NCBI GenBank assembly: GCA_035294145.1
Contig: DATGLL010000099.1
Location: 1 to 64,000, forward strand
Source of the DNA: CADDZO01 sp035294145
Lineage (GTDB): Bacteria; Chloroflexota; Dormibacteria; Dormibacterales; Dormibacteraceae
Length of the DNA: 64,000 nt
Direction of reading: 5' to 3'
The translations under genes and the position numbers were made by a program. Position 1 is the stretch's first letter. Every line of letters begins with the position of its first letter. Positions 54,840 through 63,870 of the stretch are shown in pieces. The notes beneath the pieces are model-generated. The model saw only the letters and a list, made by a program, of their open reading frames with translations, was not told where the DNA came from and searched no databases.

Positions 54840-55705
54840 ACCGCGCGCTCGACCCGCTCGCCAAAGAGCCCGTACGGTCGGAGGATCAGCACCACGAGGA
54901 GCAGCAGGAGCAGAGCCAGGTTCTCGAAGTTGGAGCTCAGGTAGCGGCCGACGAACGCCTCCAACAGGCCGGCCGCGACCCCCCCTACCAGGGCCCCTTT
55001 GGGACTGCCGAATCCGCCGATCGACATCGCCACGAAGGCCTTGATGTTGAGGGTGTCACCGATCGTCGAGGTGGCGTAGGTGACGGGGGCGATGAACGGC
55101 CCCGCCGCGATCAGCAGGCCCCCGGCCAGCATGAAGGCGCCGATCTGCAGCCGCCGGACGTTGATGCCGCGCACGATCGCCGCGACCTTGTCCTCGGCGG
55201 TGGCGAGGCTGGCGAGGCCGAGCAGCGTGCGGCGGGAGAAGAGCTCGGCGCCGAGCACGATGGCGACGGCCGTGGCGATCAGCAGCAGCTGATATGGGTA
55301 CACCCGGCCGCCCAGGAGGGAGATCGCCTGGTTGGAGGTGACCGGGCTGGGCACGGGCTCAGGGTTGGTGCCGAAGAGGGCGATGGCCAACCCCTCGATC
55401 AGGATCGAGAAGCCGACCGTGGTCACCAGCTCGCCGTGCACGCTGTGCCCGGGCAGCAACCTGATGGCCGCTCGCTCCTCGATCAGGCCGATCACTGCCC
55501 CGAAGATGAACCCGATGGGGATCACGAGCAGGAGGTTCAGGTGGAACAGCTGAAGCCCCAGCCATGCCGCGAGGGTCCCGAGCATCGCGTACTGGGCTTG
55601 CGCGAAGTTGATCGTGCCGGTCGCGATGAACACGATGTTGAAGCCGACCGCGACGATGGCGTAGATCGCGGCCAGGGTCAGCCCGGAGTAGATGGTGGTG
55701 ATCAT
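54836..55705 (-). CDS. livH: LIV-type ABC transporter permease (LivH-like)
   Basis: The protein of about 289 residues has the LivH pattern: TIYSGLTLAAIYAIVAVGFN, FATG-type TGTINFAQAQYAMLG, RGINVRRLQIGAFMLAGGL and FGSPKGALVGG. ATG 55705 is preferred; a TTG 21 bases upstream would add seven residues. It lies 211 bases after the binding-protein gene, with a strong hairpin between them. Confidence 0.92.
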   Translation of the reverse strand: MITTIYSGLTLAAIYAIVAVGFNIVFIATGTINFAQAQYAMLGTLAAWLGLQLFHLNLLLVIPIGFIFGAVIGLIEERAAIRLLPGHSVHGELVTTVGFSILIEGLAIALFGTNPEPVPSPVTSNQAISLLGGRVYPYQLLLIATAVAIVLGAELFSRRTLLGLASLATAEDKVAAIVRGINVRRLQIGAFMLAGGLLIAAGPFIAPVTYATSTIGDTLNIKAFVAMSIGGFGSPKGALVGGVAAGLLEAFVGRYLSSNFENLALLLLLLVVLILRPYGLFGERVERAV

Positions 55706-55862
55706 GCGGCGGCTAGCGCTCCACAAGAGGCCGAGCGGGCAGCTTCCCGCACGCTGCCGTCGACGGGCTCACGAGCGGCATCGCTTGGTCGGCCTTGCCG
55801 GCGACAAGGTGATCTCGATGCGGCCTTCCCTACTCACTGGCCCTCTCCTCTTGAGAAACCTA

Positions 55863-55889
55863 GGTGGTGCATGCAGAGCATGCACCACC
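55863..55889 (-). terminator. Intercistronic hairpin between binding protein and permease genes
   Basis: GGTGGTGCATGC / GCATGCACCACC is a perfect 12-bp stem with an AGA loop, 27 bases after the binding-protein stop codon. It has no T-run. Such hairpins stabilise or partly terminate the binding-protein mRNA so that it is made in excess over the membrane subunits. Confidence 0.65.
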
Positions 55890-55916
55890 ACGACACCTGC
55901 TCATCGATGCATGAGC

Positions 55917-57164
55917 TTATGCCCCGATCCTGGGATAGACGTCGGCGAGGTTCACCTTGATCTGCCCATCGCTGAGCGGGCCGATCGGTGAGATGACGAA
56001 GGCGCCCGTCGGGGGGTGGGAAAGGTGCCCGGTGACGGGCGTGTCAGTCCAACCCCATCCCGTGGGTGACGTGACCAGCAGGTTGGATTTGGGGATCCTG
56101 AGATGATCCAGCGCCGACTTGATCGCATCCGGGTTCAATGAGTGCGCCTGCTGAGCCGCCAGGTCCATGAAGTACAGGGAGTCCCATCCTGCAGCGTACT
56201 GGTGCAAGGGCTGGGTGAGGTTGGTGGTCACCTTCGACAGGTACTTGAAGAAGCGTTTCTGCGCGGGGGTCTGCTCGCTGGGCGGCCGATACACGTCGAT
56301 GTTCCAGGTGTAGTACTTGACGCCGTTCAAGTTGGAGGCTCCAGCGATGGTGTAGGCGTCCGCCCCGGAGAAGCTGGCGTCTCCGACGAAGGGGACGTTG
56401 AAGCCGAGCGCGGTACGGGCCTTGAGCACGTAGCCGATCCAGGGGCCGCTCTGGGCGGTGGCGATGACGGCGTCCGGCTTCTGCGCTTGCATCTCCTGCA
56501 TCTGCGGCGTGACGTCGATGGCCGTGGCCGGGTAGGACACCTCGACCATGGTCAGGCCGTCGGCGGCAAGCGCTGGCCCGATCGCCTGCGCGGAGCTCTC
56601 ACCGATGGCGTTGTTCTGGTAGAAGAAGCCGATGCGGTGGTAGCCCTGCGCCTTCATGTAGTCGGCGATGGTCTTGTCCATGGCCTGGATGTTGACGCCG
56701 AGGATCCAGTGGTAAGGGAACACCGAGGGGTTGCCCAGCTGCGGCGAGCTCTCGACGCCGATGCCGGGCACCTTGTACTTGGTGACGGTTGGAAGCTCCG
56801 CCAGCTGCTCGTCGCTCGTGGCGCCTGACTCGATGAAGTTCCAGGTCCCACCGCCCGGCGGCGATGATTGGAGCAGCTGTGTCACCAAGGTCACCGATTG
56901 GGTGGTGTTGCCACCGGTGTCCTCGATCTTGAAGGTGATCTTGTGACCGAGGATCCCACCAGATTCGTTCAGCGACAAAGCTGCAGCCTGCATGCCATTC
57001 ACGAAGCCCTGGTTCGCGGGCCCAGCGCCGCTGGAGAGCGCTCCGACCACGAGCACGTTGAAGGGGATCTTGCTGCTCGCTGGCGGCGCCGACGAGGCGG
57101 AGCCGCAGGCCACGAGCAACAATGCCGCCGCGGCGACAGTCGCCCGTCGATAGCTCCTCATCAT
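55917..57164 (-). CDS. LIV-type ABC transporter substrate-binding lipoprotein
   Basis: The 415-residue protein has a lipoprotein signal with Cys20 (LLLVACGS) and a type I binding fold of the leucine-binding family: VLVVGALSSGAGPANQGFVN, GGILGHKITFKIEDTGGNTT, DAVIATAQSGPWIGYVLKAR. It is the first gene of the LIV operon; AGGAGGGAGG lies before ATG 57164. Ligand is unknown; catabolic context favours an organic acid or aromatic compound over an amino acid. Confidence 0.92.
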   Translation of the reverse strand: MMRSYRRATVAAAALLLVACGSASSAPPASSKIPFNVLVVGALSSGAGPANQGFVNGMQAAALSLNESGGILGHKITFKIEDTGGNTTQSVTLVTQLLQSSPPGGGTWNFIESGATSDEQLAELPTVTKYKVPGIGVESSPQLGNPSVFPYHWILGVNIQAMDKTIADYMKAQGYHRIGFFYQNNAIGESSAQAIGPALAADGLTMVEVSYPATAIDVTPQMQEMQAQKPDAVIATAQSGPWIGYVLKARTALGFNVPFVGDASFSGADAYTIAGASNLNGVKYYTWNIDVYRPPSEQTPAQKRFFKYLSKVTTNLTQPLHQYAAGWDSLYFMDLAAQQAHSLNPDAIKSALDHLRIPKSNLLVTSPTGWGWTDTPVTGHLSHPPTGAFVISPIGPLSDGQIKVNLADVYPRIGA

Positions 57165-57714
57165 GAGATTTTTTCCTCCCTCCTTTCTTCTTGTTGCCTT
57201 GTCGAAAAGAGACCCTGGCCCTGATGCCGCAGCCCAGTTTGAGGGGTCACGAAGCCATCGTGCCTAATCGCACGGATGGATATGGGTAACTGCCTCGCGA
57301 CGAGACCGAGCCTGCCAGCAAGCGATCAATGTCCTGGTCATCTACTATCCATGGGGGAATGCCACCTCCGGTTGCCGCCGGATCTCGGGCACCGTCACCG
57401 AGGTCTACGCTCTTTCCCCCCACGCTCACCGTACCGACCTCAAGAGGCTAGGGCGAAAGGCACCAAGGCGAGGTGGTGGCCCCAATCCAGGTGCCGGCGA
57501 CCTGGTCGAGATCGGATCACATTTCACCATCCATACTCCCTCTTTTTGCTTGTGCTGTCGCTGCGCGCCTTCCAGAGTAAACGCCCGTATGATACCGTAA
57601 TACCATGATCAGGGCAAGGTTCCTCGACCCCGGCGTCGAAGGTTGGCGCGGGCGGTTCCACGGAGGCGCGACCGGCCCCGCCGCGGCGGGCCGTGAAGGG
57701 GAGCTGAAGATCCG
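57165..57714. other. Divergent regulatory region between LIV operon and ADH operon
   Basis: The 550 bases include a purine-rich leader with the ribosome site of the binding-protein gene (57165-57210) and, nearer to the ADH gene, the AT-rich motif site 4. No gene is supported in it. Confidence 0.6.
57586..57610. promoter_or_regulatory. AT-rich motif site 4 (ADH-acyl-CoA synthetase operon)
   Basis: The patch contains the palindrome GTATGATAC (57587-57595). On the minus strand ATGGTATTACGGTATCAT aligns with the other five sites. It lies about 105 bases before the ADH start and could also serve the LIV operon. Confidence 0.5.
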
Positions 57715-58791
57715 GTGAGGGCGGTGGTCCTGACCGCGGTCGGGGCGCCGCTCGAGGTCTGGGAGGTGACCCCAAGGGCGCTCGGGCCGACCGAGGCTCG
57801 CGTCCAGGTCCGTGCCGCCGGGGTGTGCCGCTCCGACCTGCACCGGGTCAGCGGCGCCATCCCTGCGCCCCTGCCCATGATCCTCGGTCACGAGGCCTGC
57901 GGGCGGGTCCTGGAGGTGGGGCCCGAGGTCGCCGGCCTGCGCCCCGGTGACCGCGTGGTATCGACCCCCAGCCCCGAGTGCGGCAGCTGCTGGTACTGCG
58001 TTCACGGGCAGCCCAACCTCTGCGAGCGCACGGCCGAGCTCCGAGCCAGACACGGAGCCCGAGCCTCGGATGGCACGCCGATCCACGCCATGGCGGGGCT
58101 GGGGACCTTCCGTGAGGAGATGAACGTCGACCAGGCCATGCTGGTGAAGGTGGAGAGTGAGCTCCCTGACGAGCAGCTCGCCCTCCTCGGCTGCGGCGTG
58201 ACCACCGGGCTTGGGGCGGTGTTCAACACCGCCCAGGTGGAGCCGGGGTCGATCGTCGCGGTGCTGGGCTGCGGCGGCGTCGGCCTCGCCTGCGTCCAGG
58301 GTGCTGTCATCGCCGGCGCCGCCCGGATCGTGGCCGTGGACCCGGTCGAGAGCAAGCGGGAGATGGCGCTCGCCCTCGGCGCCAGCGACGCGGTCGACCC
58401 CCAGGGCACGGACGCGGTCGAGGCGGTGCGGTCGCTGAGCGGGGGACGGGGCGCCGACTACGCGTTCGAGGTCGTGGGCAGCGCCGCCACCATCCTCCAG
58501 GCCCGGGCCATGACCCGCCGCGGCGGCACCACGGTGCTGATCGGAGCGGCGCCCAGGTCGGAACTCGTCACCTTCTCCGCCTGGGATCTGCACACGGAGG
58601 GCCGGATCGTCGGCTGCAGCAACGGCTCGGCCCACGTCCGACGCGACTTCGCCCGCTTCATCGCGCTCGCGGAGGCCGGGCGGCTGGACCTGGGCGCCCT
58701 TGTGACGCGGCGCATCGGGCTCGAGGACCTGGGCGCCGCCTTCGCCGCCATGGAGGCGGGCGAGGTGGTCCGGAGCGTCGTCGTCGTCTGA
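57715..58791 (+). CDS. Zinc-dependent alcohol dehydrogenase (MDR family)
   Basis: The 358-residue enzyme has the catalytic zinc ligands in AGVCRSDLH and GHEACGRVLEVGPEV, the structural-zinc Cys cluster PECGSCWYCVHGQPNLC, and the nucleotide fold VAVLGCGGVGLACVQGA. It oxidises a primary/secondary alcohol or reduces an aldehyde with NAD(P), or possibly acts on mycothiol/formaldehyde-like adducts. It starts at GTG 57715 behind GGGGAG. It is followed by an acyl-CoA synthetase, which suggests alcohol to acid to CoA-ester conversion. Confidence 0.92.
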   Translation: MRAVVLTAVGAPLEVWEVTPRALGPTEARVQVRAAGVCRSDLHRVSGAIPAPLPMILGHEACGRVLEVGPEVAGLRPGDRVVSTPSPECGSCWYCVHGQPNLCERTAELRARHGARASDGTPIHAMAGLGTFREEMNVDQAMLVKVESELPDEQLALLGCGVTTGLGAVFNTAQVEPGSIVAVLGCGGVGLACVQGAVIAGAARIVAVDPVESKREMALALGASDAVDPQGTDAVEAVRSLSGGRGADYAFEVVGSAATILQARAMTRRGGTTVLIGAAPRSELVTFSAWDLHTEGRIVGCSNGSAHVRRDFARFIALAEAGRLDLGALVTRRIGLEDLGAAFAAMEAGEVVRSVVVV

Positions 58792-58836
58792 AGGCGTCAC
58801 GGCCCGCCCACGCTCGCTCCCGGCCAGGAGGGATGG

Positions 58837-60933
58837 ATGCAGGTTCGTGCGGACATCGAGCGGTTCCTCCACCCCCGCGGCGTGGCCTTGCTGGGGCCGG
58901 TCCCGCGTGGGGCCGGTGCCGAGGCCTGGCTGCGCGCGCAGTCGGAGCGCTGGGGAGACCGCTTCCATCTCGTCGACCCCTCGGGCGGCGACATCCTGGG
59001 CGTGCCCGTCTACCCGACGGTGGGCGAGGTCCCCGACCCCGTCGACCTGGCCGTGATCAGCGTCCGACGGGAGCTCGTCCTGGCCGCGGCCGAGGCGTGC
59101 GGCCGACGTGGGATCGCCAACCTCCTGGTGCGCACCGCCGGCTTCAGCGAGATCGGTCCCGAGGGGGCGGAGCTTGAGCGTCGGCTGCTCGGGCTGGTCC
59201 GTCGGCACGGGATGCGGCTGCTCGGCCCCAACACCAACACCAACCTCTTCGAGCCCATGCCCCCGCCCAGCACCCCCCGCATCGGGAGGATCGGCTTGGT
59301 CACCCAGAGCGGGCATCTGGGCCGAGTCGTCGTCCAGGCGGCGCCCTACGGGGTCGCCTTCTCCCGCTGGGTCCCGACCGGGAACGAGGCCGATCTGGAG
59401 GTGGCGGACTTCATCGAGTACTTCGCCTACGACGATGAGACCGCGGTCATCGCCGGCTACTTCGAGGGCTTTCGAGACGGGGCCAAGCTGCGCCGGGCGC
59501 TCGCCGCGGCCAACCGTCAGGGCAAGCCGGTGGTGGCGATCAAGGTGGGGCGCAGCCCCGTGGTGGGCCGCGCCGCGGTCACCCACACCGCCCATCTCAC
59601 CGGTGCCGACGCCGTCGTCGACGGCCTCTTCAAGCAGTACGGGGTGATCCGTGTCGACGACCTCGACGAGTTGATCGAGGTCGCCGCCCTGCTCGCCAAG
59701 GCGCCGGCGCCGGCCGGCCCCGGGGTGGCCCTCTACGGGATCTCGGGAGGGGCCGGCGCGATGATGGTCGACCTGGCGTTGGCCCAGGGGCTCAGGGTGC
59801 CGACGCTGGGCGAGGAGACCCAGCGCCGGCTCCGTGAGCTGATCCCCTCCCACCTCAACGTCTCCAACCCGATCGACAACGGCGGTGAGCTGCCCCGCTC
59901 CCGATCGCCGGAGGAACGGCGCCGGGCCCTGGAGATCATCTGCGCCGACCCCGCCGTCGATCTCCTGGTGGTCGCCCTCACCGCCTACCTCCCCGGCCTG
60001 ATCGACAACTTCGTCGCCGACCTCGTCGAGTTCGTCGAGACGGCGCCGGTCCCGATCGTGGCGACGTGGAACTCCTGGGAGGCCGACGTGCCCGCCTTCG
60101 CCGCCCTCGTCGCCTCCGGGGTGCCGGTGTTCCGCAGCTTTCGCGGTTGCTTCCGTGCCATATCGAGGCTCCTCGAGCGCCAGCGCCGGCTGGCCCGGGC
60201 GGGCCGTCGGCAACCGGTGTCCGTGGCCCCCCGCGGCATGGGCCGGGCCGGTCCGTGGGTGCTCGGGCCGGCCGCCGCCTCGGAGCTCCTGGCCAGCCGC
60301 GGGCTGTGCCTGCCGCGACAGCGGATGGTGAGCTCGGTCGATGCCGCCCGGGCGGCGGCGGAGGAGCTCGGCTACCCGGTGGTCCTCAAGTGCTTCCCGG
60401 CTGGGCATCCCCACAAGTCGGAGGCAGGGCTCGTGCGGACCGGCCTGGGCTCGGCCGCTGAGGTCGAGCTCGCCTACCGGGAGCTCGAGGCGCGGGGCCG
60501 GGAGCTGGCCCCGGGCACCTCACCGCCGCTCCAGCTCCAAGAGCACGTGGGGCCAGGGGTGGAGATGATCATCGGGGTGACCCGGGACGAGGTCCTGGGC
60601 CCGGCCGTCCTGGTCGGTCTGGGGGGGATCTTCGCCGAGGTGCTCGACGACGTCAGCGTGCGCCCGCTGCCGATCACCCCGGAGGACGCAGAGGAGATGC
60701 TCCGCGAGCTTCGCGGGTTCCCGCTCCTGGAAGGGGCGCGGGGGGCTCCGCCGGCCGATCTGGCGGCGCTCGCCGGGACCTTGCTGACCGTGGCGGAGAT
60801 GGCCGCGGACGGGCGCCTGGGCCTCCGTGAGCTCGACCTCAACCCGGTGATCGCGACGTCCACGGCGGCGGTGGTGGTCGATGCCGTGGTCGTGCTCGAC
60901 GAGGGCCGGTCGACGCCCTGGGGGCGCGGCTAG
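58837..60933 (+). CDS. NDP-forming acyl-CoA synthetase, copy 2
   Basis: The 698-residue protein has the same order as the gene at 46542: CoA-binding domain, ligase domains with His in AVTHTAHLTGADAVV, and ATP-grasp end (GYPVVLKCFPAGHPHKSEAG, GLGGIFAEVLDDVSVRPLPI). The N-terminal CoA-binding signature is unusual: GVALLGPVPRG replaces the VAVIGAS of copy 1, so CoA binding may differ. It ends 2 bases from the end of the convergent crotonase gene. Confidence 0.88.
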   Translation: MQVRADIERFLHPRGVALLGPVPRGAGAEAWLRAQSERWGDRFHLVDPSGGDILGVPVYPTVGEVPDPVDLAVISVRRELVLAAAEACGRRGIANLLVRTAGFSEIGPEGAELERRLLGLVRRHGMRLLGPNTNTNLFEPMPPPSTPRIGRIGLVTQSGHLGRVVVQAAPYGVAFSRWVPTGNEADLEVADFIEYFAYDDETAVIAGYFEGFRDGAKLRRALAAANRQGKPVVAIKVGRSPVVGRAAVTHTAHLTGADAVVDGLFKQYGVIRVDDLDELIEVAALLAKAPAPAGPGVALYGISGGAGAMMVDLALAQGLRVPTLGEETQRRLRELIPSHLNVSNPIDNGGELPRSRSPEERRRALEIICADPAVDLLVVALTAYLPGLIDNFVADLVEFVETAPVPIVATWNSWEADVPAFAALVASGVPVFRSFRGCFRAISRLLERQRRLARAGRRQPVSVAPRGMGRAGPWVLGPAAASELLASRGLCLPRQRMVSSVDAARAAAEELGYPVVLKCFPAGHPHKSEAGLVRTGLGSAAEVELAYRELEARGRELAPGTSPPLQLQEHVGPGVEMIIGVTRDEVLGPAVLVGLGGIFAEVLDDVSVRPLPITPEDAEEMLRELRGFPLLEGARGAPPADLAALAGTLLTVAEMAADGRLGLRELDLNPVIATSTAAVVVDAVVVLDEGRSTPWGRG

Positions 60934-60935
60934 CG

Positions 60936-61769
60936 TCACCCGGCCGTCGGTCGCGGCTCCTGCGGGGGGGCGGTCGGTGGGCCTGCCAGCGCCTCTCGGT
61001 GGGCGTGGACCAACTGGTGCCAGCCGAAGCTGTGCTCGAGGCCCTGGCGCAGCCCCATGGCGTCCTCGGCGAAGTTCACGTTGCGCTTGGCGATGGCGAG
61101 CCCGAAGGCGGGCTTGGCCGCGATCCGCTCCGCGATCTCCATGGTCGCCGCCTCCAGCTCGGCTCGGGGGACGACCCGGTTGACCATGCCCAGCTCCCGG
61201 GCCCGGATGGCGTCGACGCGCTCGCCCAGGAAGAGGAACTCCTTGGCCAAGCGAGGTGCCATCTGGAAGGGGTGCGCGAACCACTCCACCCCGCTCCCGC
61301 CCTGCCCGACCGAAGGATCGGCAAAGAAAGCGTCCTCCGAGGCGATGATGAGGTCGCAGACCCAGGCCAGCGCCAGGCCGCCACCCACGCAGGCCCCGTG
61401 GACCATGGCGATGGTCGGCTTGGGCAGGTCGCGCCAACGCCGGCAGAGCTCGAGGTAGACCTCGGCCTCACGGTTCAGGCGACCCTCGATGGCGGGCTTG
61501 GCGACGTGGTCGGGCCACATGGTGATCCGGGGGTAGGACACGTCCAGGTCCTGGCCGGGGCTGCCCATGTCGTGCCCGGCCGAGAAGCAGGGGCCGGCGC
61601 CGGCCAGGACGATCACCCGCACCTCGTCGTCCATCGCGGCGCGATGGAAGGCGCCGTCCAGCGCGTAGAGCATGGCCGAGTTCTGGGCGTTGCGATAGCG
61701 CGGGCGGTTCAGCGTCACCCAGGCCACCGCCCCTCGTCGCTCGTACAGCACCACGTCCTCGTCGAGCAT
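60936..61769 (-). CDS. Enoyl-CoA hydratase/isomerase family protein 4
   Basis: The 277-residue crotonase has WVTLNRPRYRNAQNSAMLYA, GAGPCFSAGHDMGSPG and VHGACVGGGLALAWVCDLII, with FADPSVGQGGSGVEWFAHPF. It starts at ATG 61769 behind GGAGGAGGGG. The Asn-Ala-Gln N-terminal motif and the GHDMGSP hole mark an uncharacterised subgroup seen in polycyclic/terpenoid catabolism islands; the function is inferred only. Motif site 5 lies just upstream. Confidence 0.89.
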   Translation of the reverse strand: MLDEDVVLYERRGAVAWVTLNRPRYRNAQNSAMLYALDGAFHRAAMDDEVRVIVLAGAGPCFSAGHDMGSPGQDLDVSYPRITMWPDHVAKPAIEGRLNREAEVYLELCRRWRDLPKPTIAMVHGACVGGGLALAWVCDLIIASEDAFFADPSVGQGGSGVEWFAHPFQMAPRLAKEFLFLGERVDAIRARELGMVNRVVPRAELEAATMEIAERIAAKPAFGLAIAKRNVNFAEDAMGLRQGLEHSFGWHQLVHAHREALAGPPTAPPQEPRPTAG

Positions 61770-61796
61770 CGGTTGCCCCTCCTCCGTCCGTATCCT

Positions 61797-61819
61797 CTCA
61801 TACCATATTACGATCAGCT
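61797..61819 (-). promoter_or_regulatory. AT-rich motif site 5 (crotonase 4)
   Basis: The 60-base gap between two same-strand genes holds an AT-rich patch; ACCATATTACGATCAGCT (61802-61819) aligns with the other sites, and its minus strand offers TAATAT as a -10 box about 30 bases before the crotonase ATG. The crotonase may thus have its own promoter, even though a gene lies just upstream. Confidence 0.5.
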
Positions 61820-61829
61820 CGCCACCGCC

Positions 61830-62882
61830 TTAGTGCTCACGGCAGTGGCGGCGGTCGACGTGGGTCGGGCCCAGGTCGGCGACGCTGGCGACGCCCAGGA
61901 AGGCCATGGTCCTGGCGAGGTCCTCGATCAGCGAGCCGAGGAAGGCCGCCACCCCCTCGCGGCCGGAGACGGCGAGGGCCCAGAGCACCGGCCTGCCCAC
62001 CCCCACCGCATCGGCGCCCAGGGCCAGGGCGATCGCGACCTCGGCCCCGGTCCGAACGCCGCCGTCGATCAGGAGCAGGGCGCGGCCCTCGACCGCCTCG
62101 GCCACCTCGGGCAGGACCTCGATCGTGCCCAGGGCGTGGTCCAGCTGGCGGCCACCATGGTTGGACACCACCACCCCCTGGACCCCCACCTCGATCGCGA
62201 TGCGGGCATCCTCGGCGGTCATGATGCCCTTGATGAGGAGGGGGAGGGGGCAGATCGAGCGCAGCCACTCGACGTCGGCCCAGGTCGCGGGGCGGGCGAA
62301 GTAGGCGGGGTTGGCGAAGCCCTCCTGGGTCGGCCCGGCGGTCGGGGATGGGACCCCCCGCTGATGCCGCAGGTTCCGTCGACGTAGCGCCGGCACGGGA
62401 ACGTCGACGGTGAGGCAGACGCCCAGATAGCCGAGGTCACGAGCCTGGGCGACGAGCTCGGCCATGAGGCCCCGGTCGGCCGGGTTGAGCTGGCAGATGC
62501 GTGCCGCGCCGGGCAGCTCCAGGCTGGGCACCGAGCCCGCCGAGACCATGTAGGCGAGGCCGGCGTCGGCGGCCCCGGCCGCGGCCTCGGCCACGCCTCG
62601 CGGGTGGGCGAGGAGGTGGGCCGGCCCGCCCATGGGGGAGACGAAGATGGGCGCGGCCAGCTGCGCCCCCAGCACCGTGGAGGTCGTGCTCGCCTGGTCG
62701 ACGCCGGTCAAGACCCTCGGCCGTAGTCGGCAGCGCTCGAACCCGGATCGGTTGGCGGCCATGGTCAGCTCCTCGCCCGCCCCGCCGGCGATGTAGTCGT
62801 AGGCGGCGGGCGAGAGGCGGAGGCGGGCCATCTCCTCGAGCTCGCCCGCGGAGCGCCAGGCCTCGGGGGTGACGTCGGACAT
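61830..62882 (-). CDS. FMN-dependent 2-hydroxyacid oxidase family protein
   Basis: The 350-residue TIM-barrel flavoprotein is related to lactate/glycolate oxidases: AAYDYIAGGAGEELTMAANR at the start, IFVSPMGGPAHLLAHP, LLIKGIMTAEDARI, and the classic VSNHGGRQLDHALGT with His base and substrate Arg. It keeps all key residues, unlike the relative at 41197. It may oxidise a 2-hydroxyacid of the pathway. It lies 60 bases upstream of the crotonase gene on the same strand. Confidence 0.9.
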   Translation of the reverse strand: MSDVTPEAWRSAGELEEMARLRLSPAAYDYIAGGAGEELTMAANRSGFERCRLRPRVLTGVDQASTTSTVLGAQLAAPIFVSPMGGPAHLLAHPRGVAEAAAGAADAGLAYMVSAGSVPSLELPGAARICQLNPADRGLMAELVAQARDLGYLGVCLTVDVPVPALRRRNLRHQRGVPSPTAGPTQEGFANPAYFARPATWADVEWLRSICPLPLLIKGIMTAEDARIAIEVGVQGVVVSNHGGRQLDHALGTIEVLPEVAEAVEGRALLLIDGGVRTGAEVAIALALGADAVGVGRPVLWALAVSGREGVAAFLGSLIEDLARTMAFLGVASVADLGPTHVDRRHCREH

Positions 62883-63870
62883 GACGGAGCTCCTTGTTCA
62901 GCTTCAGCCTGCGGGGGCATGCGGGGGACGACGTCCCAGGGTGAGGGGGCCGAGACGCGGCCGGGGGCTCGCGGGTCCGCGCCCTGCCCGCCGGATGATG
63001 GGGGGCCCGTTCGGCTCCCAGCCGGAGGCGATGCGGAGCGGCGGCTGTCCCCATGCGCGCGGTCGGGGGGACCCGGGTCGATGGGGTCGGTCCCGCCGTC
63101 CCCGGGGCCGACCCCCGGAGGGGGGCGGGCCATCGGCGAGCGGTCGCGCCCGCCAGCCACCGATGGACCTGGGCCCCCCACGATCGAGGTCGCCGGCTGC
63201 GACGGGGCGGGACGCCACCCTGTGGGCGCTCAGCCATGCCGGGGCGTCCCGCGCGACCCGGCGCGCCCGGGACGCCGCTCGAAGGGCCCGTTGGCGATCA
63301 GGCCCACCGGCCGGCCAGTCGACCCTCGAGGGGGGTGGAGGACGCCGGTTGCGGTGAGGGGGAGGGACCGACCCCGATCTTCGTCGCCGGCCCGTGGACG
63401 GGAGGCCACGACCCACCGGTCGCCGGGGACGGTGACCGGGAGGGGGCGGGCTCGTGGCCCCCGTGCGGGCTCGGGGCAGGCAAGGGGCCGTCGGGGATGG
63501 CATGGCCGAGCTGCGCTCCGGGAGGGTGGGGCGCCTCCGCCCCGGGTCGGTCCCCCTGGCCCCGCCCGGAAAGGGTCGCTCGGCCTGGGGCCTTGGAGCT
63601 GGGCTGGGGGGCCGTGGGCGCGGAGGCCGGTCCACGACCTGCCCACCTGCGCCTGAGAGGGCTGAGGCATGCGGCCCGCAGGCGATGGGGCCCGGGTAGG
63701 CCCTGCCCTGGCCATCGCCAGCGCCCCCCGGTCCCCTCATCGGCGTCAAGGCCGGGCCTCCAGGCGACCCATGCAATCATATGGTATTATCATACCAGCG
63801 GATGCTGCTTGAGACGACCCCGGCGATTCCGCTGACGGGACGTCATTGCGACATGGGAGGTGAGCCGTCA
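62883..63870. other. GC-rich spacer before the last amidohydrolase
   Basis: About 880 bases are extremely GC-rich and low in complexity; long open frames exist on both strands, but all give Pro/Gly/Arg/Ala-rich sequences without family resemblance. The right end contains AT-rich motif site 6. Confidence 0.6.
63771..63798 (+). promoter_or_regulatory. AT-rich motif site 6 (second amidohydrolase)
   Basis: ATGGTATTATCATACCAG (63781-63798) includes the inverted repeat GGTAT-N4-ATACC (63783-63796), the best palindrome among the six sites. TATTAT (63785-63790) could be the -10 box, about 80 bases before ATG 63871. Confidence 0.55.

Noticed and set aside
57517..60414. A 965-codon minus-strand open frame
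   Set aside because: It lies opposite the alcohol dehydrogenase and acyl-CoA synthetase genes, whose motifs are unmistakable; the antisense product is His/Gly/Arg/Asp-rich and unlike any protein family.
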